Part shown: positions 14,819 through 21,368 of the stretch, piece by piece
How positions within the stretch are numbered: the first letter of the stretch is position 1
How the letters are laid out: the number at the start of each line of letters is the position of its first letter
NCBI GenBank assembly: GCA_958435545.1
Contig: CAUBGU010000011.1
Coordinates: 1-30,788 of the forward strand
DNA length: 30,788 nucleotides
Direction: 5' to 3'
Origin: an uncultured Collinsella sp.
GTDB taxonomy: Bacteria; Actinomycetota; Coriobacteriia; Coriobacteriales; Coriobacteriaceae
Translations under genes and position numbers: made by a program
The notes under the pieces: model-generated
The model's database searches: none
What the model was told of the DNA's origin: nothing
Seen by the model: the letters and a program-made list of their open reading frames with translations, nothing else

Positions 14819-17800
14819 CTAGCGCTTCTTTGTGGCTGACCTAAGGCGAGCGAACCATATGGCTGCAGTGCCCGAGGTCAGGAGTGCGGTGATGCATGCG
14901 GCGGCGGCAACAGATCCCGTTGCCGGCAGGTTCTGAGGCAGGGCGCATCGTTGGATGACGCGGTCCTCATCATGCGCCTCGAGTTTATCGCCACCGCCGT
15001 TGCGGCAAAGATCGACGCGTGCGCTGTTGGCAAGTGCGGTTTGGGGCGTATAGGACGATGTTGACTGCATATGCACGACTGCGCCTCGGGCATCCGAGCT
15101 AAGGGCCGCCTTGGCATCGTCAAGATCGTCATGTTCGTCTTTAAGGTCATCTCGGGTCCAAGAGCCCGCCTCACTTCTGGTTGTAAAGTCGGCGGCTACC
15201 GCACCGTATTCAAAACGGATGCCCGTGATGACGGCGTCGTCTGTAAGATCAATCTCTTTCGTATCGAGTGTGATAGACTCTGCCGTCGAGATATCTGCTT
15301 TCCATAGGTGCCACCCGTCGTAATCGACGAGACGCACATCGTCGCCTAAGAGCTTTTTGACCTCGTCGGTTTCGAGCCAGGGGTTGTCATGCCCGTCGCT
15401 GAGCGTTGCATTGGCTTGTTCGCCCGTATCGATACCTCCCACTGGAGACGTTCGATACCACACGGTGCAAAGACCGTCGAAGTCCCCGGCCGCGACAGGG
15501 GTTTCGATGGCGATGAGTCTGGCAGTGCCGTCCTTGGCGCATTCGAGATCGTCGGTGATGGTGAATTCATCAACCCAGGTATTCGACTCATTTTTAGCAT
15601 CGAGCGTATAGGAGAAGGAACCGTTTGTATCGGATTGTGCCACGGCCCGGTTTTTGCCATCGCCGTTGGCGACGAGACCCTTACCGATAGGGCGGGCAAT
15701 CTCTTGCCGTTTGTCGACTCTACCCTCGATCTCGATGGGTGTGTCCTTCATGGTCACCGTCTGCACTTCTCCGGTAGCTTTAATTTCAAACGTCATGTCT
15801 TGAGCAAGGTCGTAGGTGCGCGGGGACATCACTTCGCGCAGGGTGTAGGTGCCGGGTGAAAGATGCTCGATGCGATGCGGCTTGTCAGGGGAGGTCCAGG
15901 CGTCAATTTCGGTTCCGTCGGCACCGTGGAGGGAGAGCCTGGCGCCTTCCAATTCTTGTTTGCCGGTCAGATCGAATTTGGAGATGTCGATTTTGGTGTA
16001 GTCGTTAGAAACGTCGAGGTGCGCATTGATCACGAGTGTTTTCTGGTCGGCATATGACAGCTCGACGGCGTGAGCACTTTGGTCGAGCAGGTATCCTTCG
16101 GGTGCCTGTACCTCAATAACCTCATAGTTGGCGGTTCCGCACCCCAGTGAAAGATGATTCGCGCACGCAAATCCCCGCTCGTCGGTCGTGATGGTGGTGA
16201 CGGTTTCGCCGTCCAGGGCAACAATACTGCCGTCGGGGCGCACGATATCGCCCACGGCGCGGATATCAAAAACAGCACCGGCAAGGGCGTGCCCGCCTAC
16301 GGCATCGTTCTTAACGATCTCGATGCTTCCTGTTGCCGCGTCGTCGTAAAACGAGGCGACCGCGACGGGCGTTAAGTTCATGTCGGCGGGAATCGTTATC
16401 TCCAGATCTTCTCCAACAAGATACGGTTCCTTGGCGGAAGTCTCTCGTATGTAATACGTGCCCGGGTTAAGCGATTCGGGCAGGGTGACGGTGCCGGTTC
16501 CATCGGTCGTAAAGGTATTCATAACGGTATGGGCGGGATGCCATGATGTTTGCGAGATGGGCTCATGGTCGCCATTGAGCAGCTGAAAGGTGAACCCGGC
16601 GCGTGGTACGACGTTGCCGGTCTGAGCATCGCGCTTCACGATTTGAAGATGTGTCGACAGGGCGTGGTTGTCTACGATGTACTGAAGTTCTGCGCCGTCC
16701 GTGATCTGCTCTGCCGTGACAGTCCATTCCCCTGCCTGCTTAAAGCCGTCGGGCACAGTGTCGACAACCTCGCGAATGGTGTAGCCGGCACGGTCATACG
16801 GTATGGTTCCGCTGACGCCATCGGGGCGCTCTCCTGCGCCAAACCATGCTCCAGCCTGGTCTTTGGTTGATGCGAAGCCGTAGATATTGGTGGTCAGCGT
16901 TCCAACAACCTGCTGCGAAGTGTTGCTTACCACTTCAAAGACCACGCCTTCCGCCGGCTGCTCTATACCAGACCCATCGCTATTACCGCAGTCCTTGAAC
17001 TTTGAAATCTCGAGGTCAAAAGCGATGGGGATGTTGGGGATGCGACGCTCGAGCTCAACGACGTCCACGTCTCCGAGCTGGTCGGCGCCGATGGTATAGC
17101 TCCAGGTTTCATCGGAGGGCATATAGCCCTCGGGAGCTCTCGACTCATAGATGGTAAAGGTGCCCAGGGGGATGTCGGTAAGTGTTGCCCGGCCGTCCTC
17201 ATCCGTCGTGAGGGTGCGCGTCCAGCCCGGGGTAGACTGTGAGACGCAGGTGAACTCAGCGCCGGCAAGCGACGCACCGACTTGAGGACCTGCCCCTGTC
17301 GCGGCATCGGCCTTTGCGATGCGCAGGGTAATGGTACCGGGCTGCTCATCGATGACGACATTCCCGCCGTCATTGCCGGTGGAAAAGGCGATGCGGTCAC
17401 TCCTGGGGATATAACCCGCTGGAGCTTTGGTTTCGACCAGATAATATGCTGTGTTGGGCAAAAGTGTCGCCTGTGCGCGACCGCTGCTGTCCATCTGGAT
17501 GCTGCCGACACGCTTGTCGCTGGCGCTCTCATAGATGTCGAACCTCGCTCCGTCGAGCCTGTAGGTATCGTTTTCGCTGGTGATGGCGGCGTTGGCTGAC
17601 TGTTTTTGGAAGGATACGGAGACGGCCGGGAGCACGTAGAGCATGTCTTGACGCTTGCTGCCGCCCGACACAGTTCCCAAATAGCGCCGCGCGCGATGCG
17701 GTGCGGCTTTAATGCCTCCCGACTTGGCGCTGTCGTGGAGCCAGCGCGCTGCGGCAACGACCTCATTGTCGCCGGAAAAGTTTCCGCTCTTCGTGACGCC

Positions 17801-18250
17801 CTGAGCGGTTGTATATGAGAATGATCCGTCGGTATGGGTGGTGCCGTTGAGCATCCAGACGGCAAGTTGGGTTGCGGCACGTGCTCGATCGGGGGATAGG
17901 TTATGCCCGCCAAAGGATGTGGCAGTGGGGTAGCCATGGCAGATGATGGCCGCGAATTCGTCTTCAAGCCATACCCAGCCCTGATTGTAGGTGAGCCAGG
18001 GGCCGCCCGGCGTGCTGGGGCCAAAGCGCTCCTGGTTCATGCAATAGGCAATCGAAGAATCCTGTGCCTCGTATTTGCCAACTCCAAAAGGACCGCATTC
18101 ATTGCTGATAGTGCGGAATCCGAGCGATTCGTAACCGTCGACGGCGAGCGCGGCATCCGGTGTCATGCAGCCTAAAAGTAAAAAGAGGACTAGGAGCAGC
18201 GATCCTGCTGTGATTGCGCTGTGGACAGAGTGCGTGGGTGTGTTGGACAT
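14819..18250 (-). CDS. LPXTG surface adhesin with thioester domain and six SpaA-like domains
   Basis: A 1143-residue sortase substrate. The signal peptide spans about 1-36 (cleavage likely after ALA). Residues about 37-205 resemble a Cys-Gln thioester adhesion domain: AYCMN (C70) and ATQLAVWML (Q128) are the expected bond partners. Six SpaA/prealbumin-like domains follow, each with a Lys strand and a late Glu motif: QKQSA/LVETKAPAGY (215-280), IAKADA/IYESRAPEGY (311-376), ISKFKD/IREVVDTVPDGF (415-503), IVKRDA/IRETSAKEPY (537-610), IVKNDA/VIEVQAPEGY (645-720), ISKFDL/LREVMSPRTY (756-813). These Lys and Glu are placed for intramolecular isopeptide bonds. A domain at about 839-1085 precedes LPATG (1108-1112), a membrane helix and a basic tail. 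AAGGAG precedes the ATG. No sortase or pilin partner is in the window, so it is probably a stand-alone host-binding fibre. Confidence 0.88.
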   Translation of the reverse strand: MSNTPTHSVHSAITAGSLLLVLFLLLGCMTPDAALAVDGYESLGFRTISNECGPFGVGKYEAQDSSIAYCMNQERFGPSTPGGPWLTYNQGWVWLEDEFAAIICHGYPTATSFGGHNLSPDRARAATQLAVWMLNGTTHTDGSFSYTTAQGVTKSGNFSGDNEVVAAARWLHDSAKSGGIKAAPHRARRYLGTVSGGSKRQDMLYVLPAVSVSFQKQSANAAITSENDTYRLDGARFDIYESASDKRVGSIQMDSSGRAQATLLPNTAYYLVETKAPAGYIPRSDRIAFSTGNDGGNVVIDEQPGTITLRIAKADAATGAGPQVGASLAGAEFTCVSQSTPGWTRTLTTDEDGRATLTDIPLGTFTIYESRAPEGYMPSDETWSYTIGADQLGDVDVVELERRIPNIPIAFDLEISKFKDCGNSDGSGIEQPAEGVVFEVVSNTSQQVVGTLTTNIYGFASTKDQAGAWFGAGERPDGVSGTIPYDRAGYTIREVVDTVPDGFKQAGEWTVTAEQITDGAELQYIVDNHALSTHLQIVKRDAQTGNVVPRAGFTFQLLNGDHEPISQTSWHPAHTVMNTFTTDGTGTVTLPESLNPGTYYIRETSAKEPYLVGEDLEITIPADMNLTPVAVASFYDDAATGSIEIVKNDAVGGHALAGAVFDIRAVGDIVRPDGSIVALDGETVTTITTDERGFACANHLSLGCGTANYEVIEVQAPEGYLLDQSAHAVELSYADQKTLVINAHLDVSNDYTKIDISKFDLTGKQELEGARLSLHGADGTEIDAWTSPDKPHRIEHLSPGTYTLREVMSPRTYDLAQDMTFEIKATGEVQTVTMKDTPIEIEGRVDKRQEIARPIGKGLVANGDGKNRAVAQSDTNGSFSYTLDAKNESNTWVDEFTITDDLECAKDGTARLIAIETPVAAGDFDGLCTVWYRTSPVGGIDTGEQANATLSDGHDNPWLETDEVKKLLGDDVRLVDYDGWHLWKADISTAESITLDTKEIDLTDDAVITGIRFEYGAVAADFTTRSEAGSWTRDDLKDEHDDLDDAKAALSSDARGAVVHMQSTSSYTPQTALANSARVDLCRNGGGDKLEAHDEDRVIQRCALPQNLPATGSVAAAACITALLTSGTAAIWFARLRSATKKR

Positions 18251-18270
18251 GGCTGCTCCTTATCCCTCGT

Positions 18271-18295
18271 GCGCCGCATGGGGAGGCCGCGGCGC
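18271..18295 (-). other. Hairpin in the adhesin leader
   Basis: GCGCCGC and GCGGCGC (18271-18277 and 18289-18295) form a 7-bp GC stem with an 11-base loop, ten bases upstream of the adhesin's ribosome-binding site on the minus strand. It could affect translation or mRNA stability; no known riboswitch is recognised in the roughly 300-base leader. Confidence 0.4.
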
Positions 18296-18504
18296 GTAGG
18301 ATGAGGCTACCCCCAAGGTTCATGCGGGTAAGTACCGGAACCTGACCAAACGCTTGCCCGATATCTGACAAATGGCGCCTGCGAAAGACAATGGAATAAA
18401 TCTGCAGGTAGACAACGGTAAATAGAAGAACGTACAGGTCCCTGTCTCCACAATTGGTCTATTTTTAGGACGATTCTCCACAGCTAAAACAAGCATCGTC
18501 ACCC

Positions 18505-18534
18505 TTGTATAGAACAAGACAACCGCGTTATACT
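18505..18534 (+). promoter_or_regulatory. Promoter of tRNA-Gly
   Basis: TTGTAT (18505-18510), an 18-base spacer and TATACT (18529-18534), 13 bases before the mature tRNA 5' end. Confidence 0.75.
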
Positions 18535-18547
18535 ATCCCCCACATAT

Positions 18548-18622
18548 GCGGGCATCGCCAAGTGGTAAGGCATCAGCTTCCCAAGCTGACACTCGCGGGT
18601 TCGAGTCCCGTTGCCCGCTCCA
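18548..18622 (+). tRNA. tRNA-Gly (anticodon CCC)
   Basis: A 75-base cloverleaf with CCA encoded. The acceptor GCGGGCA pairs with TGCCCGC. The D arm is GCC/GGC. The anticodon stem TCAGC/GCTGA encloses the loop TTCCCAA, giving anticodon CCC for GGG codons. The T arm is GCGGG-TTCGAGT-CCCGT. It is followed by its own terminator and then by a region containing copies of its 3' end. Confidence 0.97.
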
Positions 18623-18634
18623 GTTAAAAGCATG

Positions 18635-18666
18635 AGCACGGCACCATCACGGTGCCGTGCTTTTTT
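18635..18666 (+). terminator. Terminator after tRNA-Gly
   Basis: GCACGGCACC (18636-18645), loop ATCAC, complement at 18651-18660 and six T. Confidence 0.92.
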
Positions 18667-18813
18667 AATAAAGTGCCGGGACTCGAACCCGCCAGGGTGC
18701 GAGCGTAAAGCAAACGCGAAGCGTTTGTAGCGAGCAGGCGAAGGCGCCGACAGGTGCCTGAAGCCGGTGCGGATTTGCGAAGCAAATACGCGGACGTCCC
18801 GTTGCCCGCTCCA
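18667..18813. repeat. tRNA-associated palindromic element, unit A1 (after tRNA-Gly)
   Basis: Non-coding, in a 424-base stretch without a gene. In order it holds: an exact 16-base inverted copy of the tRNA-Gly T arm (18677-18692); a hairpin CAAACGC-GAA-GCGTTTG (18711-18727); a GC-rich fold with CAGGC/GCCTG ends (18735-18760); a hairpin with core ATTTGC-GAA-GCAAAT (18773-18787); and an exact 18-base copy of the tRNA-Gly 3' end including CCA (18796-18813, matching 18605-18622). The same order of parts follows tRNA-Lys at 30294-30431. It reads like a small mobile or satellite element that duplicated the tRNA end on insertion; a decayed tandem tRNA is the main alternative. Confidence 0.7.
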
Positions 18814-18944
18814 CCGGGCACGGGGGACCTTGGGAACGTCGGGTCCAACCCGCTTTGCCCGTGCATGCGCGCGGACCGGGTCCGGCGACCGCGGCTGGTG
18901 CGGATTTGCGAAGCAAATGCGCAGACGTCCCCATGACCGCTCTT
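18814..18944. repeat. tRNA-associated palindromic element, unit A2 (degenerate tandem copy)
   Basis: A second unit directly after A1. It has a T-arm-like CGGGT-CCA-ACCCG near 18840 and GCACGGG/CCCGTGC arms. A 35-base segment at 18897-18931 matches 18766-18800 at 33 positions, including the ATTTGC-GAA-GCAAAT hairpin core. It ends with a degenerate copy of the tRNA-Gly 3' end (18927-18944, 13 of 18 matching). The stretch from here to purB (18945-19046) shows only a TACAAT box at 18997-19002, a possible purB -10 without a convincing -35. Confidence 0.6.
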
Positions 18945-19046
18945 GCGGCAAAATGTTAGGTTAATGCCTACTGCCCATTCTTGCACCTGCGCACGGTACA
19001 ATGGTTGAGTTACGACCAACGTGCCAATAACCAAAAAGGAGCCGCT

Positions 19047-20393
19047 ATGATCGATCGCTATACCCGCCCGGAGATGGGACACATCTTCTCCCTCGAGAAC
19101 AAGTACGCCATTTGGCAGGAGATTGAGGTCCTGGCCTGCGAGGCTCAGGCGGAGCTCGGCAAGATCGGTATTTCCAAAGAAGAGGCCCAGTGGATTCGCG
19201 ACCATGCCAACTTTGAGAAGGCGAAGGTTGACGAGATCGAGGAGGTCACGCGCCACGATGTCATCGCCTTCCTGACCAACATGAAGGAGTACATCGACGC
19301 CGATGTTCCCGAGGGTGACCCCAAGCCCAGCCGCTGGGTTCACTACGGCATGACCAGCTCCGACCTGGGCGATACGGCTCTGTGCTACCAGCTCACCCAG
19401 GCCTGTGACCTGATTATCGAGGACGTCAAGAAGCTCGGCGAGATCTGCAAGCGTCGTGCCTTCGAGGAGCGCAACACGCTCTGTGCCGGCCGTACTCATG
19501 GCATCCACGCCGAGCCGATGACCTTCGGCATGAAGTTTGGCTCTTGGGCCTGGGAGCTCAAGCGCGATCTGGACCGTCTTGAGGATGCCCGTAAGAATGT
19601 TGCCTTCGGTGCCATCTCGGGTGCTGTCGGCACGTACAGCTCCATCGAGCCGTTTGTCGAGGAGTATGTCTGTGAGCACCTGGGCCTGGTTCACGACCCG
19701 CTGTCCACGCAGGTCATCAGCCGCGATCACCACGCCTACCTTGCCGGCGTGCTTGCCACTACAGCGGCCACCTGCGAGCGCATCGCGACCGAGGTCCGCA
19801 ACCTGCAGAAGACCGATACGCTCGAGGCCGAGGAGCCGTTCCGCAAGGGTCAAAAGGGCAGCTCCGCCATGCCGCACAAGCGCAACCCGATCACCATGGA
19901 GAAGGTCTGCGGCCTGTCGCGCGTCGTGAAGTCCAACGCCCAGGTCGCCTTCGACAACGTCGCCCTGTGGCACGAGCGCGATATTTCGCACTCCTCCGCC
20001 GAGCGCGTCGCTCAGGCCGATAGCTTCATCGCACTCGACCACATGTTCCAGTGCCTCATCCGTGTCATCGACGGCCTGCAGCTGTATCCGGCCCGCATGA
20101 TGGCCAATCTCAACAAGACCCGTGGCCTCATCTTCTCCTCCAAGGTCTTGCTGGCCCTCGTCGATACGGGCATCACCCGCGAGGACGCCTACGCTATCGT
20201 GCAGGAAAACGCCATGGCCACCTGGCATGAGGTGCAGGATTGTGTTTCTGGCCCCACCTTCAAGGAGCGTCTCGAGGCCGATCCGCGCTGCACCGTCAGC
20301 CAGGAGAAGCTCGATGAGATCTTTGATCCGTGGGACTTCCTCACCCGCATCGATACGGTCTTCGACCGCCTGGAGCAGCTGAACTTCGAGTAG
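19047..20393 (+). CDS. purB: Adenylosuccinate lyase
   Basis: A 448-residue fumarase/aspartase-superfamily enzyme that acts twice in purine synthesis, splitting SAICAR to AICAR and adenylosuccinate to AMP, each with release of fumarate. The superfamily signature SSAMPHKRNP is at residues 272-281. Substrate-binding motifs HYGMTSSDLGDTA and GRTHGIHAEPMTFG are present, the latter with the catalytic-type His. Length is normal. The ATG at 19047 has AAAGGAG upstream, and the conserved MIDRYTRPEMGHIF start agrees with family N-termini; an upstream frame extension is unsupported. It is a single-gene unit between the tRNA-Gly repeat zone and a terminator, and purC lies separately about 7 kb away. Confidence 0.97.
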   Translation: MIDRYTRPEMGHIFSLENKYAIWQEIEVLACEAQAELGKIGISKEEAQWIRDHANFEKAKVDEIEEVTRHDVIAFLTNMKEYIDADVPEGDPKPSRWVHYGMTSSDLGDTALCYQLTQACDLIIEDVKKLGEICKRRAFEERNTLCAGRTHGIHAEPMTFGMKFGSWAWELKRDLDRLEDARKNVAFGAISGAVGTYSSIEPFVEEYVCEHLGLVHDPLSTQVISRDHHAYLAGVLATTAATCERIATEVRNLQKTDTLEAEEPFRKGQKGSSAMPHKRNPITMEKVCGLSRVVKSNAQVAFDNVALWHERDISHSSAERVAQADSFIALDHMFQCLIRVIDGLQLYPARMMANLNKTRGLIFSSKVLLALVDTGITREDAYAIVQENAMATWHEVQDCVSGPTFKERLEADPRCTVSQEKLDEIFDPWDFLTRIDTVFDRLEQLNFE

Positions 20394-20436
20394 GGTTAAC
20401 CTAATTCGACCGCTTGCGGATGCATTTCAACCTTTG

Positions 20437-20469
20437 GCGTCTTGCCCATTTTGGGTGAGGCGCTTTTTT
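20437..20469 (+). terminator. Terminator after purB
   Basis: A 12-bp stem with three G-U pairs (20437-20448 with 20452-20463), a three-base loop and six T. Confidence 0.85.
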
Positions 20470-20531
20470 ATTGCCGCATCAGCCCCGGGTATACAATGAA
20501 ATCCGATTGCTGTTTCGATGAAGGGAGGCGC

Positions 20532-21368
20532 GTGCCCGGACGCACCAAGCGAGCCGCCATCGTCTCGTTTACGCTCATGCTCCTTGTTGCCGCCTGTGTG
20601 GCCGCCCTGACGTATACCGTTCGAAGCAGTTCTTCCTCCTCGAATGAAGCCGACAAAGATCTCCCGGTACTCAAAATCGGCGTTACGGATAACGACCCCT
20701 ATGTGTATGTCGATACCACGGGCGATTACGCCGGTATCGATATCGACATCGCCCGCGAGGCCTGCAAGCGTGCGGGGATTAAGCCACAGTTTGTCGATAT
20801 TGACTGGAACGATCGCGACCGGCTGCTCAAAAACGGTGATATCGATTGTCTGTGGTGTGACTATTCGCCCTGTTATCGCGAGGATAAGTATTACTGGACC
20901 GAGCCGTATTTAACCGTGACGGTCTCGGTTGCCGCCAAGAAAACGAGTGGCATCAAGTCCTTGGCGCATCTCGATGGAAGCAAGACCATCGCGGTGATTG
21001 CGGGCTCGGTGAGCGAACGCCGATTGCTCGCAGGGGATCTGGAAATCTCGCCGGACGTGCAAATCAAATCGTATGGTTCTGCCGAACTCTGCAAAGCCGC
21101 CCTCGCCAAAGGGTATGTCGACTGTTGGATGGCGGACGTTCAATCGCTTGATCGACTCGTCACCCAGTATCCCGGCGTTTATCGTGTGTTTGCCGACAAC
21201 GTTATGACGGTTGACCTGGGCGTTGCATTTGATGTTGCCTATGAGGGAGAGTGCGTCAAAAACCTCAATACCGCGCTGTTCGACATGGATCGAGACGGCA
21301 CGATAGAGCGCATTGTGGACAATTACAAGGCAGGAGCGACGACGGGCGGGCAAGGAGCGGAATCATGA
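20532..21368 (+). CDS. Extracellular solute-binding protein family 3, membrane-anchored
   Basis: A 278-residue protein with a basic start (MPGRTKRAA), one hydrophobic helix at about 9-30 and a Ser-rich linker (RSSSSSSNEADKD). An amino-acid-type periplasmic-binding domain follows (VLKIGVTDNDPYVYVD, GIDIDIAREACKRAG, WTEPYLTVTVSVAA, and YVDCWMADVQS near 195). LVAAC resembles a lipobox, but hydrophobic residues follow the Cys, so a membrane anchor is more likely. The GTG at 20532 has AGGGAGG just upstream; an ATG at 20496 is the alternative, but it overlaps a TATACAAT box that may be the promoter. It overlaps the diguanylate cyclase gene by four bases (ATGA). No permease or ATPase genes are near, so a sensory role is more likely than transport. 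Confidence 0.82.
   Translation: MPGRTKRAAIVSFTLMLLVAACVAALTYTVRSSSSSSNEADKDLPVLKIGVTDNDPYVYVDTTGDYAGIDIDIAREACKRAGIKPQFVDIDWNDRDRLLKNGDIDCLWCDYSPCYREDKYYWTEPYLTVTVSVAAKKTSGIKSLAHLDGSKTIAVIAGSVSERRLLAGDLEISPDVQIKSYGSAELCKAALAKGYVDCWMADVQSLDRLVTQYPGVYRVFADNVMTVDLGVAFDVAYEGECVKNLNTALFDMDRDGTIERIVDNYKAGATTGGQGAES

Noticed and set aside
18164..18178. Lipobox (LLGC) in the adhesin signal peptide
   Set aside because: The protein has a C-terminal LPATG anchor and a good AxA-type cleavage site a few residues later, so a lipoprotein reading is less likely.
17000..18622. Genomic island integrated at tRNA-Gly carrying the adhesin
   Set aside because: The adhesin lies on the 5' side of the tRNA, whereas integration duplicates the 3' end; no integrase gene is in the window.
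18766..18931. CRISPR array
   Set aside because: Only two copies of the 35-bp hairpin unit are present, with a 96-bp gap that itself contains related palindromes, and no cas genes are nearby.
18499..18951. 150-codon minus-strand frame across tRNA-Gly and the hairpin units
   Set aside because: It reads through a tRNA gene, a terminator and palindromes; the protein has no family character.
18624..20228. 534-codon minus-strand open frame running across purB and the repeat zone
   Set aside because: Antisense to purB, whose family motifs are clear; its 5' end is formed by the tRNA-linked repeats.
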